Of a DNA stretch of 64,000 nt, positions 47,174 through 61,019 are shown in pieces (position 1 is the stretch's first letter; each line of letters opens with the position of its first letter). Below the pieces are notes generated by a model. It searched no databases. It was not told the DNA's origin and saw nothing but the letters and a program-made list of their open reading frames with translations. Source of the stretch: Trogon surrucura (Eukaryota; Chordata; Aves; Trogoniformes; Trogonidae); contig CM036619.1 of NCBI GenBank assembly GCA_020746105.1, positions 6,168,561 through 6,232,560 of the forward strand, read 5' to 3'. The position numbers and the translations under genes are program-made.

Positions 47174-50100
47174 CTTACTGGCTACACAGGCTCCTTAGAG
47201 AGAGATTGGATAAATGTTTTTCTGCTTGATGGATTGAGTGTGGGTCCTCAATGCTGCTCTGGATATTGGCTTTTCAGAGTTTGCATGGTAAACCCAGACA
47301 TAAGGACATCTGCTGTGAGCTGAAAATATGCATCTGATAAAGAGGGTGACATTTGTTCACATTAAGCCTTGGTATACAGGCAGCTCACATAACACTCATA
47401 CATATTGTCAGATTCTTAAAATTATGTGTTTCCTAATGCAAATGGAACCACTGGAGCAATTTATAAAGGGAACAAAAAAAAAGTAATTTTTGTAATGAGG
47501 TTGGCTATCTTTCAAATAATACATTTTGCTTTATTGGGCTTGATGCGTGATAATAATGGGTGAGTTAGAGAAGTAATGATTATGAACCCCTGTGTTATTA
47601 CACAGAGATGGTCCTTACTCTGGCAGCATCCCAACTTCTTGTCAGAGTGAGAGGTGGATGTCATCACTTGAAGGAAAGCTGGGAGCAACAATGTTTTCCA
47701 TTTCATCCCTTAGTGTTAAGGCTGATGGAAGGACAGCAGAAATTCGTTTTGTTTTTAGGTATTAATGAGTCAGCTAAGTGGGATGGGGGATAAACTATAA
47801 AACTGATTAAAGGAGCTTGTTTCTGATGGGTAGAGGAAGATGAAATGATCAAAGGGAGCTGCAGCAGGGTGATGAGCAAAAGGAAAACTGTAGTAGCCAA
47901 CAGAAAGGAGATGAATGTTCTATCTGTGATGAGAAGGTTTTGTTTGTGTACAGCCAAAGTAATGGAAATGTCATCTGAGAGGATTTTATTAAAGAAAGGG
48001 CTTATAATGTATAGAAGGGAGAAATTTCTATCCTGGCTAAAATTAAAAGACAACAGCCTCAAGTAACAACCAGGTGGGTGCAGTTCTGCAGCAGAGGTAG
48101 GACGGAAAGAATGATCTGATCAAAAGGGCAACATGAGTCTATCTGGAATAATTATAAAACCTTGATAAAACATGCTTCCTAACACCATTTCCAGCCTCTC
48201 TGGTGCACAGCTGAGAAGGTGCTTTCATTTTCACTTTCACAAGACAGTCACGTGGTAATTAACTAGTCGGCAAACACCACATCAAGTGGGGAGTAGCACA
48301 AGCTGCTCTTAATAAGAGTAATTAGGAATGACAGAATAATAATTTCACTCTCCTCAGATATAAGTCAACTAGTACAGAGACCTCTTTTGTTAACAGCATA
48401 TGGCTGTTTGCAATAAATTATGTAGGATCTGGAAAACCAGCGATGAATAGAGACGTGGGGACAGAAGGACTTTGGTAAGTAAGCCTTGCTAAGTGCTTGG
48501 TTTGGTGGGGCTGCTCAGTAGATCTGTGCTCCAGAGCTTCACTCTGGCAGTACCAAGATTGCAGACACTGATTTTCCAAATGTAAATTCCTCACTCATCA
48601 CTCTGCTCTTGAATGTGTTTAGAAGTGCCTCAGTTTGGGAAATTCTGATTTGCTCCTATCTTTATGTAGATCAACAGTTTTGTGGTAATCATCTACCTGT
48701 ATCTCTCAGCCTGGTAGAAAGGCTTGGCGTATTCCTTGCAGATCTGGTCTGGAGCAGGATATAGAAAACTATTATGACACCCCTTCATCTGACAGATAAG
48801 GAGTTAGACCACTCGTGGAGGTTTGGGAGGCTTAACTCCTTCTGCCTAAAGGTAACATAGAACCACAACTTCAAATCTAAGGCAAAGACTTTAAATGCTG
48901 GGTTTGAGAATGTTTATAGAAACGCTACAGAGTATCTCCTCTCATTTATTGAAGTAGTTTCACTTTGATTTAATTAGTGATATGTTCTTTAGGCTAGGAG
49001 AGAGAGAACGAGTGTGATTGTTGTCCGTAATGATAAGGGACGAAAAAAGGGAAACATTTTCAGTCTTTGCTTCACTAAGCAACTACGGGAGGAAATATAA
49101 ATTGATGAAATGTTTGGGGCAGGTGGGGGGATGTTCTATGTAGTCACTGGGTTCACATAATCTCTTTTTAGACTCTCTACCTCCAAATAGTCCAACTTCA
49201 ACATGAGGTGCACAGTAGTTCCAAAACTGCTCTTAGTATTTCACAGAACAAAATCCTTTGGGTAGATTGAGGGGAGGAGATGTGGATTCAGATCAACACA
49301 AGCAGGGCTTGAGTGCACCATGTGATTGTGACTAGTTTATTCATTGAGGTTTTGGATGAAAGATATAGCTGTGGCTGCCCTAGTCGTGTTTTGTAAGGAC
49401 TCTGGCTAGAGAAAATATGATTATGGAGTGCTTATGTCTCCCTTATTCTCTCCCCATGCAAATCTCTTTGGTGATAGTGGAATAGCAATTGCGCTCATGG
49501 ATTGTAGCTGGGTTAGACATGTTCTGGACCCTTGGCTATTCTGATCTCTCTGAGCAAAAATATCTACACTGGATGTACTGTATGCAGCAAGTTAAGTGCC
49601 TGGAGTGCCCACCATCGTTTCTGGTGCATCATGGTTAAAACAGGATCTAAAAAAAGATTTCGCAGGTCCTGATTTTGAGGGATCTCATCCTGAAACCCTG
49701 TTTGCACATGTAAATGCTGCCCCTATGTGTGAGAATTGAATGTATATTAGGTTCAACAAAATACAGGAATGTGTAGTGAGTTGGAAGTGCAACCGAGCAC
49801 TCTGTGAACACCAGGAAAGATCAAATCAACGTTGCCTTTAGATGAATCTACAGAAGTTTTGTTGCATAGATGTAGCTGCTCTCGTACACACGTGTGCAAA
49901 TAGATCCAGCTGCATCTGCAAAACAAAGGTAGCAGTGCCTGAAGGTTTTGTGTGCAAAAGAAAGTGATCACGGATTTTTATATTTTTTTTTTATCTTGAG
50001 CTCCTGCAGTAAGGAGGGAGTTAGCTACTGGAAAACACAACAGGATGAGCATAAAACCAGCTTCTGGCTCATTGTGGGTCTGGGTAAGCATACCTCAGCC

Positions 50101-52654
50101 ATCAAAAAGATGATCACAAATCAACGTCTCTGATCTACAGCCGTTGAGGTCTCTAGCCCAGATTCACAAAGCAGTCCATAGATGTGAAGGGTCTGTTCTT
50201 CTCTGAGGGCAATAAACCACAAATGCAGGGTACATTAAGGCGTGCTGCCCTGCCTTACATTTCAAACATTTCTTTCCTCTGGAAAGAAAGTCAAAAGACA
50301 TCTGTGCTCCACCCTGCCAAGCAGGTGCCAAAATGAATGCTACCTAACTTATGCTGGGTGAACCAAATGCAGTGGACATTTTTAAAAAGAAAAGGTAAAC
50401 AAAAGCAAGCCTTTTATGGTCTGAAAGCCATTCTGAACTGAGGCACAAGCCTCCCATTTCTATGACTGTAAGTTACTGCACTTCCCTACACTGCTATGTC
50501 AGGGATATACAAGATTTTAGCTCTCTCTTTACTTGCTTCTACTCTAGGCACAAACTCATTAGATATGCAGGAGAGTTGACTGAAATGTGGCAAAGCTAAC
50601 CAACCAGACTTACCAAGGAAACAAGAAAATTTAAAATAAAGCTTTATAATCTAATAGCAGCTAGAAAAAGGAATCTGCTTCAGGTTTAAGAATTCAAGTT
50701 ACCCGAGCTCAAGTTTGTGCATTTCACTTGAGCGTCTAATTTTTACAATAACCTAGCTGTGTGAAATTTTTCCTCCTAACAGGAGATGACTTTTCAGCTC
50801 TACCTTTGGGCATACAATTGATTTCTCACTATACCGGAGTTCTTATCAACCTGTGCTAATTGGCACCCTAAGCAGTCAAATTAAAGAGGGAGGAGGCTTA
50901 TTCTGTCATTCCTGGAAGCAGTTCCTCCAGAATAAAACTGGACCATGCTGGCAGAGCAGCATGATCAAGGCAGGCTTAACAATGCCTGTTCTCTAAGTGT
51001 TTTAAAGAGATCCAGGGTGGGACTCCAGGGATTCAGTATATTACAGTTTGCCCTGCCTTAAATTAATTTCAAGCTGTTTGAAGGGATTATTGATCTTGAT
51101 GTTAAAGCCATTAGCCTGAGCATTTAACTAAGGATATGAGGAAGTAGATTTAAGTTAACATCACCAGGTCAATGTGAGGCGGAAGCCATTTCTGGAGTTC
51201 CCATGAATTGATTTGGTGAAAGATAATATCTCTGCTTTAAGTCCTTGGTTCCCACATGTCACACTTTATTTCTGTATACAGTCATGTCTCCATGGTAAGC
51301 CACTCTGAAATTTATTTTTTCAGTAGCAGGGTAATGGAAAGCCAGGAAGGTGATAGGTTTTAAAGAGAAACTAGAAATTATTGTATCAGAGAGAACAACA
51401 GGAGATAATTGGATATGACTTATCTTCTACGCTATGCTTTGGGCTTATAAATAGCGATGTACAATTGCTCATGGAGATATATTTTGAAATAATGTGTAAC
51501 ACCATGTCCTTCAGCACCTGAAGTTCTCGGGTACTCTGGGCACAAAGATGTTATGGCTTAAGGCTGAGAACTTTCAATTAGCCTGAAAGAAGCTGAGGCC
51601 CAACCGCATTCATTTAAAACCATGGGGTAGGATTGAAGTGTCAAAATTAATGACAGGAAGATGTGAATAATCAGCTCTGTGAGCTGGGACTCATCCAGAA
51701 CCTTTAATATTTGGAAATTCTCTGAAGTCCTGTGGCATGAGATTTAACAACCTTTCTCAATATTTTGATAGGGTGGATTATTTGAATTAAAAATTTTAAT
51801 CATCAATAAAAATAACTGTGGGTACTCTTGATATCTATGTAGATGTTCTATCCCATTTAAAATCCTGCAATTTTTTTGCCTCATCCCCATCCTATAACGA
51901 TTAATTACAGTTTAATCACATGGTGAATTATGACATTCCTTTGATCTGCCTTTCATTCCTCACCTCTTAATTTCTTTGAACATTTATCTGGACTCATGAG
52001 AGAGAAAGAATCTTCTCCAGAGCATTCATTATCTTACATTCTTTTACCACATCCTGTCCTGGCCATCTGCTTTCTAAAATTCATAATTGCAGCCTTTCTG
52101 AGGTTAGAATTTAGCGTTATCTACAATGTCCTTTGAAAAATGGATCACTTGTGCTTGGAAGCTTTTTCCCATGAACGGCAACTCCTGACACGATACATTC
52201 GGCAGTGAGCTACTACATGTATTTGAACACTACTTCATTATCTTCACGTTCCTCACTCCTCTGGGTCACTTCATTGGAAGGCATGTAGGCATGCTGACTT
52301 ATAGCAACACTGAGGCTGAGATTCTTTCCCAGTTTAGGTGTTGGCTTCTTTTGCCTGAGTTGTCTGACCTAATCCATTCACTACAATTTTTTATACTTCA
52401 GACTCAAAGCGCAGAAACGTGACTGTCTTGGTTATGTGTTTATGTGTCTGGTGACCTTCTCCAGCACAGACCTCCATTCTATATCAGTGCCCCTCCAGAA
52501 TCCCCAAAACCAACAAAAAAAAATCCCAGTAATAAATCTTAACCAGGTCAAATCATTTAACTGTTTCCCTCCTTCCTGACTCTGGTCCCATATGACTGGA
52601 AAACCTTTAACTAAAGACCTTAACCTAGGAATGACTTTTAAAGCTCCATCACAT
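47174..52654. other. Intergenic, no gene seen
   Basis: About 5.5 kb without CR1 or exon evidence. It is AT-rich and looks like unique sequence. Two sub-blocks (48220-48400, 50840-51130) are noted among the findings as possible conserved non-coding DNA. Confidence 0.5.
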
Positions 52655-53010
52655 CATTGCCTGGAGCAGAGAAGACTCTTGAGAGACCTTACAGCGGCCT
52701 TCCAGTATCTGAAGGGGCTACAGAAAAGCTGGGGAGGGGCTGTTCACAGGGACCTATAGCGACAGAAGCAGAGGCAATGGTTTTAAACTAGACCTGATAG
52801 ATCAGATATCAGGAAAAAGGTTTTTTAGTATGAAGATGGTGAAACACTGACACAGGTTTCCCAGAGAGATGGTGGAGGTTCCATCCCTGGAGCCATTTGA
52901 GGTCAGACTGGATGGAGCTCTGAACAAACTTATGTCCCTGCTGACTGCAGGGAGGTTGGACTAGATGACCTTTAAAAGGCCATTCCAACCCGACACATTC
53001 TACAGTTCCA
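52655..53010 (+). mobile_element. CR1 LINE 3' fragment
   Basis: Sense CR1: ggagcagagaagactcttga, accttacagcggccttccag, ggtttcccagagagatggtg, ggttggactagatgaccttt, ccattccaacccgacacatt. Confidence 0.9.
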
Positions 53011-56000
53011 ACTCTTCTACTCTGTAGGTGAAGATTTGAAATTCTGCAGACGAATTCCCAATAAAAAGATGCTGCTCTTTGCTGGAGTGTTGAGCTGCTA
53101 CCGGCTACTGTGGGACTGCTGGGCTGAAGAGTTGCCATAGTCCTGCAGCTATGGGATACAGAGCATTAGGGATGTGGTTTCCTTTGAAAGCAGATGTGAG
53201 TCTAGGCTGTGCCTGATAAAGATCAAAGACGTGAGATGGAGACATGCATGGTTGCTCTCCCTAAAACAGGGTGTCCTGGGTTAGGCTGGCCACTAAATGC
53301 TGACAGTTGGCTCTCTAACCCCCTCTCCCTCCCCTCCTAGGAAGCAAATATCACTGAGCAGAACTGGTTCTGTTTAGCCTAAACCAGGGCACAGGGAGAG
53401 CTCTTTCACACTCTCTGGGTCTCATGTGAGATAAAGAGCCATGCTTGAGCCCTCAATTATGTAGTTATGAAGGATAGAATGTGCAGACATGCTAAGACAA
53501 TTGGGAGCCTGAGACCTTGCTTAATGAAATTAAGGTAGAGATAAATGCCTATAAATACACTTACTTGGAAGAGAAGAGAGGTAGCACCACAGAGACAGCA
53601 GAGGTGTTTAAGTTAAATAATGATAGACTTTAGTAAATAAATGTTGAAGGTTAAAAGGATATTTTAAATTTTTTTTTAGCCAGTGAAAGTCCACATAGGT
53701 AAACCTCTCTGAAGTGACCCAAAAGAGGCCCCAATAAGACCCAGTAAGAACCAAATTAAATCCTCCAGGGAGATAAAAAATAATGCATTCATCTTGGATG
53801 TTTGTCCTTCCACTTCTGAAATAAATAAACCAAAACAAATCTGCTTCTATGTGGCTTAAACTTGAAAAGCTAGGGCAGGGATAATGGGGAAGGGACAGGA
53901 ACACTTACAGATACTTTTGGGAGTAAAAATAGAAAGAAGAGCTAAAGGTTAAGAAAAAAGAAGGAGAAAAAAAAGGCTTGAAATGTGATTCTTTGGAAAT
54001 ACGACCTGCCCTCACAGCAGGGAGCAGAAAGGAAAAGCTCAGCACCTGAAATCGAAAAACACGGGAGAAATCCAACAAATGGCAAGTCCTGACACGTGGC
54101 AGATGCGTGATGATACGGATAGAGGGCAAGAGGGTGCATCAGGAAAAGTCACATTGTACAGGAACAGAGCAGCTGATACCATCGATGTTTGCACATCACC
54201 TCATTAACACCAGCAGGTTCTTGCCAGGTGCTGTGTTGTTTCAGGGCTGGAGAGGCTGGACACAGCCTTGTCACCACAGTGCTATTTTTATCCATAAACA
54301 GAAGATTTCTGGATTAGAAAGGACTTCAGCTGGCAAAAAGTAGCACTTTCCTTTGGTTTTAGGAAAGATTCACAGCAGTTCTCTGTACTCAGGTGCAAGA
54401 AGCAAGTCTTCTGCTTATTTTATTCCCTAGTAGAGCTGCATGGTACAAGTGACAATATACAAAATATTGTAAAAAACACAAAAAGCCTGCTGTGTTCTGA
54501 CTTTTTTTTTTCTTTTCCAGAGAAATGCATCACTTATACCTCAAATTTCAGTTGCTAAATTCTCAGTTTCTCAAACATCAGGTCTGAAGTATAAACTGAT
54601 AACAAGATAGTTCTATCCTAGACAAAAGAAAGAGGGGGAGAGAAAATCGCTTGAACACCATTTTTCCGGGTCTAACTCAGGCTGACAGTCATTGTGGTCG
54701 GATGTATGTTATAGCAGAATCTCATTATTGCAAACTGCAGTTATATGCATCACTCAAGTAAAATTTTATGCTTTTGCAAACAGTAACATATTAAACGCCT
54801 GTGCCTCTGAAGAGATTGCTGCTCCTTATGCCAAGTCACTTGCTTTCAGAAGAAGAAACAAAGCTAAACTAAGCTTCAGTATTATAAACTCTGTGGTTTG
54901 ACATGAGCCACCACTTGCAGCAAGACAAATTCACCTAATGCTGTGGGTGTAGGTGAATACGTAGGCACATGTTTGGGATCTTAGTCCTTCCCACTACTTA
55001 ACATAATCTAGATTGTGGTGGAGCTTGCCTATAAACACTCTGCCTTCCAAGGCATGTATCTTTATTTTTAAAAGACACCGCCCAGAAGAGCAAGCTCGCT
55101 GAAACTGGTAAGTGTTTTGAAATAAGAAAGGATGAAGATAGAGAAAAGCAGATTTAGAAAGACAGAAAAGGGTGTTTTGCATTGAAATAGGATAAAGGGG
55201 TAAAGTAAGGGCTGGAAGTAGATGTTGCAGATCAGTATTGTTCTCTGTGCAAGGAGACATTTCAGATCTCCCAGCTATCGGTCAGTCTTGATGTGACTTC
55301 ATTATTGTGCAAAATGTTTCGTTATTTTCTTCTGTAATTGAAATGCATAAAAGTCTTCTGTTTGAATGAGTTGTCAAGATCAACTGTCAAAAACTGCCTG
55401 TAAAGGGGGCGAAATACCTTATAATCTGTAACTTCATCAGTGGTATTGTCTTCTTCATTCTGTTCTCACCATCATATTGTTTCAGTTATCTGACTGAGGC
55501 AAGGGTAAGAGTTTAAGCTATTTACTGATAAAATAAGGGAAATCCATGTTGTGTGGAGCTTCCAAATAATTATTTCTTCTGTGCTGCACGTGGAAATTGT
55601 GATGATAGTCCCTGAGCTTTCCTTGAGGATCTTGGTATATTAGTATCCGTAATGAAGTGTGATGTAATAAAAACCTTGTTGAAACAAATTGTTCCAACAA
55701 AATGAAAAGAATAATATGTTTATTTATTTGCTGATCCCCAGCTTGACTTTCCAGCTCAGTGGCTTGTGTAAAGTTCTCCTGTAAGTTATGGATTTGTACA
55801 CAGTTGTATTATGCTAACCGTACAAATGAAATTAGTCTTTTCAATATGAGACTGTTTTGACTTTTTTTTTTGGTCTCTTCCTGGTTAATATAACTCTATG
55901 TCTGCTGTTTCTAGAGCACCTGAAGCTATTCCAGAGTGTAGCTGGAAAAGGAGAATTGCTGTAGTGGTAGTCTGTTGTAGAGATACTGATCTTGAGATGT

Positions 56001-57954
56001 GATGCAGTCTTCTCCATTTGGTATGACTGATTTGGGTCAATGAATAGGTTAAGCTGCTTGAGTTTGGCTGTTAGAGATAAAAAAATTTGGATTTTTTTTT
56101 TTTTAAAAGAGAAAGAAACTGTAACTGAAAACAAGTTGGAAATAAAAGATCTAAGATAAAGTTAATGTTGACCTCCAATCCTTTGAGAAAGGATGGCCAG
56201 CAGTGGGGGAGGAGTCCATTTGGAAAGCTGTATGTGATAGAGGACATTGTCCTTTTGAGTGGTTCCTGCAGCTGCAATGTATGGTCTTACTGCAGAAAGT
56301 TATTTGGAATGGCATTGCAGAGCAGCTAAAGTGGGATGAAATGAGATGTTCACGAACAACACTGAGATGTTCACAAACATCACTGAGGAGGGCTGAAGGA
56401 GGGGAAGTCCCCCAAGCAGAGTACTAGTTGTCAACATGGCTGAAGAGAAATACTGAAGACTTAAGGGAGGACTAAACATGCAGGCATGGGTGTCTGTGTA
56501 AGTGTGGGTTTTTTGTTTTGGTGGCTCTTCTTTTGTGGGTTTTTTTTTTTTTTTGTGGCTTATTTGAACTTCCTAGAGTGATGCTGGGAGAACCATGTAG
56601 CACCTTGTCCTGGAAGATTCATTTTCAGAAGGAACAGAAGTTCTGGACAGCCACTTTGATTGTTGTATACTCTGATTGTTTCAGCAATGCTCATAAAGTA
56701 TCAGAGGAATGGGTGGCATCCATAACAGAACATTAAAATACTCTGTGGAGGGATGTTCCACTAGAATAAGACGACCAACCCTGCTCCCAGGCAAAGCAGC
56801 TGCCTACCTTCCCCTGGAGCAGAATGACTAAACTTTGCGTCTTCTTTGACTCACCTGAAGCCTTGGCCTCCGCAGAGTTTTTGCCTGCCATTTGTCTGGC
56901 TCGACTGGAGTTTAGTGGTTCACTCCTTCTGGGCGATCTCCTTTCTGTCATGAGCTCAGGCAACTTTTTCCACAGACCCTTCGATGTGCATGGCTGTGGT
57001 TTCCTGAACTTGGCAAGGTACTGCACACACCCCTCTAATCAAAGGCAGTGCCAGGCAGAACTTGTGGTTAGCAGTGGTTTAAACACTGTGAAGTGTAGTG
57101 TGTGAAAAGAGAGACTTCAAAGGACATTTGAAGTGATGAATGTGTTGAATGTTTACTGATGTTACACTCCACCAAAATTACCAGAGACGAAGGTGCATGG
57201 TAAGAGCTAGTTGTGGCTGTTCTCCTGGGTGTTTGTGCATTTCCCCTTTGGGATGTCCATTAGCGAAGTAGGCTGGGGCACTCCAGCAGTTCTGAACTTG
57301 CCTTGCTCCTTTTAACTCTCCTCTAGAGATCAGACCTTCCCTGGCAGTTATTCTTTAGCTCTGCCACCTCTCCTGCTGTTATTTATTTACAGATTCATTA
57401 AGCACTATTTCCCATAGTTAGTTTAATTAGGGACTCCTCAGCTCTGATAAAAGATTGTATTAAAGCTTATATAATCCCTGCCTGGCTTATTTGTTTGCAG
57501 GCTAATTCTCCAACTGTGTTAACTAAATAAGGTGTCTTTTAATATTCTGCTCCACCTGTGTTTCCGGGAGTGAAGTGGAAAGCTTTGCTGGGAAACCTGA
57601 CCAGCCTGCAGACAAGGGGGCTGCTTTGAGATCCTGATTTTTGCGCTTGTTTTGGATCTTCTGCGACTGAAATCAATGCAATAGACTCGGACAGGCTCTT
57701 TCTGGAGATGGGGTCTAAATTAAGTACTTGATTACTTTTTTTTCATGGTAATATTTTTCCACTGGTTACGCACTAGGTAATATTTACGAGGTGAAATCCT
57801 GGCATCTGAAGACTATTTATTTACTCTGATAGTGCCAGATAGCTCTTGCTCTCGGGCTCCTAACTTGAGGTGTGTGTGGGGGGGTGGGTTTAAATACTCT
57901 GGTGTCTGCATTATTCACACAGAACTGAGAGATGTGGCACATTCTATCAAAATT
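53011..57954. other. Intergenic, no gene seen
   Basis: About 5 kb. A possible old LTR-like piece begins near 53272 (tgtcctgggttaggctgg) but is not secure. There are T-runs at about 56091-56104 and 56538-56554 and a 21-bp tandem duplication at 56342-56383. Confidence 0.45.
56342..56383 (+). repeat. Two-copy 21-bp tandem repeat
   Basis: Two adjacent units, tgagatgttcacgaacaaca(c) and tgagatgttcacaaacatca(c), differ at two positions. Confidence 0.8.
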
Positions 57955-58070
57955 TAGAATCATAGAATCGTTCATTCAGCTTGGAAAAGACTTGTGGATC
58001 ATAGAGTCCAACCATTAACCCTACTCTACAAAGTTCACCCCTAAACCATATCCCCCAACACCACATTTGA
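57955..58070 (-). mobile_element. Short CR1 LINE 3' end
   Basis: Antisense CR1: agaatcatagaatcgttcat, cagcttggaaaagacttgtg, agagtccaaccattaaccct, cctaaaccatatcccccaac. Same subfamily as 63583-63677. Confidence 0.8.
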
Positions 58071-61019
58071 TAGCTTATATTTAGTACACACTGTGAAGAA
58101 CAGTGGTTTTGGTGTTTGGGACTTGTGGCCACTGTTATGGTGACTAACAACCAACACAGCTCTTCTGGAAATACAAAAGTCTATTACACCACAAGGTATT
58201 TAGAATTTTGACCAGAGAAAAAAATGTGTCAGATTTCCATATTATTTGACATTTCTTGGCATGTCTTTTTAATTGAAAGTAACAAGCAGTGATATAATCA
58301 GAAGACAATGTAAAAATCGGTTTTTTTTTTAATTTTATCTGAAATTTCAGAAAAGAAAAAAAAAAGAAACACATAGAAAATAAACTGAATGAAGTGAGGA
58401 AAGCAGCTGAAACTCTGTGGGGTTTTTTTTTTTGTTGGAAGACTTTCCCCAGGCACTGTACTTTTAGATGCCTTCTTGCATAAGCATCTTGTCACACAAG
58501 GCTGGGCTGTGTTGTCATGGAGACTTTCAGGATACCTCATCATTTTGCTAGAAAGGACAAATTTCAGAGTGGCTGTTGTATTAATGTAGTCACAGGACCC
58601 GACTTCCCACTGGTGCTATCTCTTCAGTCCTCATCCTTGTTTACACTACATCTTTTTTATGCCATTGCGGAGCATAAAGGTGGTTACATGTCCTTTTATG
58701 AAGCTCTCTTCACGGGAATTCACAGGGCACAGTGCAATAAATTAGTGTGAAGAGGGATTTATGGCCAGGCTGAGAAAAGCGTGCAGAAAGGCTTCACTTT
58801 CATGAAGGAAGAAACCTGTGCTGCCATCGCCAGAAACCTGGTTTACTGCTTGCTCTGTCATGTGGCACCGACTGCCTGGAGCCTGGAGAAAAGCCATCTA
58901 GTCGCTCTCTAAGATAAAAACTGAGCAGCACTGTTATTTCTCTCTGTGATGGTTCCAGATTCAGTACCGTGTACCAAAAGGTCCCCGGCTGATGCTGAAA
59001 ATGCTGAATTGGAATGCATTTAGTTGCAAAACGGTTTGTGTGTGTTTAGGCTTTCTCTGCTCTCAAAGACTTGAAATACAGAGGTAAAATTGCTTAATGC
59101 AGTGCTTACTGTTAGGAAAACTTCAGACCTTCCAGACCTGTGGTCTTAAATGCACACAGGTGCCCACATCTCCTTCAAGTGGGATTTGCCCCATAGTTAT
59201 GCAGCAAAACAGGTATTACTCCTGGTGTCTGTGGGGTTGGCCTCAGGCAGCTGCCTACCTAAAAGTGCTTAAGAGAAAAGCAGCCTGTAATGGTCACCAG
59301 CAGCTTACAAACACAGTTTTTGCTCTGACTTGCCTCGCAACCTCCCAAGCACCCTCAGCTCAAGTTTGCCCTGGCACCCACCTCAGCCTTCCTCTCAGGG
59401 AATTCATGAATCCTCCCTCACTTCATCCTTTGCGTTCCCTGCCCCAGCCTTATATACCCTCAGACCTTCGCAATGCTCTTGCTTTTCTCTCTCTGCTCTG
59501 CCTATCAGTCTCTCTTCTGAATGAAACTGAGGTTACCTGATGCTGCTGGTGTCAGACAGTTATAAAGAATTTTCAGGGATGCAAATGCCTATCCAGGCCC
59601 TTTCCCAAGAGACATGTCGAGGCGGAGCTGACAAATGACATGAAGCCCTCTCAAGAATATTTCAGACAGACAGCGTAGAAAGAAAATGAACCGAGGTAGT
59701 CTGGGTTGTTGTGTCCTGTCTGCTGTCCCTTGGATTTATTTCACTTTTGCAGGATATAAAGATTATGTGACGCCTATTTCAGGCTGATGTCCTGAAAGGA
59801 CTGTTTGTCCCTATGACTGCCTTATTTTTTTATATATATTTTTCTTCTTTTATTTTTTATTTTTTTTTCTGTCCTCAGCTAGAAGCAAATCAAAGTGTGT
59901 CTCAGTTGTCATTGTGCATTCTCACAATATCTTTCCAAGTCAATTGATCTCAGGACTCTGAAGTAAGACACCCCCTCATTTCCCTGTTTCAGGAGCAAGG
60001 GGGTTGTGCTTTGGATTTTAGCTGGTTGGTGAAAAATACCTTTGATTTTCCTTCTGAATGATGTTTTCTTCCATATTAAAAGATTGGCAGGAGGAAGAAA
60101 TCAGTAAATCCCAAAATGATTGTAGGGAGACAAAACAGTCCCCAATGCCCAAAGACTCTTCCCTTGTTTTCTGCCTTCTAGACTTCTCTTTCAAACATGT
60201 CCCAAAATGTTTCAGTCTTCTTTAGATCACCCTAGCACCCCAGGTACATCATCTGGTAGTCCTGGAGCTCTGAATAGATCGAGTCACAAATGCCCATTGG
60301 TGGAGCAGCAGAACAGGATGGCCCCTGCTTGCCCCAGGTCAATGTATGTGGTGAGGCTCTGCACCATTGCAGGACCTCCTGGTCTCTGGCACCTCCATGC
60401 AGAAAGCCAAAACTTGTGTTGAGACACTTGAGTGATGAGACATAACAGCTCTGCAACGTCTGCTATCTGTGCTCAAAGCTCAGTGGCCATGCATGGTGGA
60501 GCAGATGTAAAGGGGAAGGTAGGTACTGGGTTGACTGGTTGTGATTGTTGCAGCTGGAGTAAAAAGAAATACTCTGCCCTTCTTGAATCTTTTTGATCTG
60601 AAAAAGTGAATTGAGAATCTCTCAAGAATTTGACAAGTTGCTCTTAAGTCTTTTGGGACCTGCTGCTGGTATTCTCACACATAGTTTCCCATAAGTCTGA
60701 AATGGCCCAAAGTTGCCACAGATGCTCACATCCATGGGAAGCAGAGTTAGGTCTAAATGACCACATTGGTTGCTCTTGGAGAGCACCTTGGCATCTCTTC
60801 TGGTCCCCAGATTAAGTCAGTGGATACCTGTGAATGTACATTTCCTGGAAATGTTTTCCAGAAAATGTTGTGTTCAACTGTTCGGCCCAATTTTATTCAT
60901 CTGTACATCACTGTTCAGCTTCAAGACATGCAATGAGGCAGGAAGGGAACTCTCTGGTGTCTGTCCTCGCCTTCAAGTGTGTGGTAGTTTCCAGTACTGA
61001 GAGCTCCTACAGAGTATGA
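58071..61019. other. Intergenic, no gene seen
   Basis: No exon or repeat that I can support. It includes T-runs at about 58320-58331 and 58423-58434 and a T/TA-rich block at 59823-59873. The 147-codon open frame at 59097-59540 has no recognisable domain and no splice or promoter support. Confidence 0.5.

Noticed and set aside
47703-48062. 119-codon minus-strand frame
   Set aside because: Hydrophobic and Ser-rich content with no splice or promoter support; likely chance in AT-rich DNA.
53272-53420. Possible second LTR starting tgtcctgggttaggctgg
   Set aside because: It starts like an avian LTR, but I could not identify an end, polyadenylation signal or target duplication.
59097-59540. 147-codon plus-strand frame
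   Set aside because: No domain, no plausible exon structure and an atypical composition. It is near the length expected by chance in tens of kilobases.
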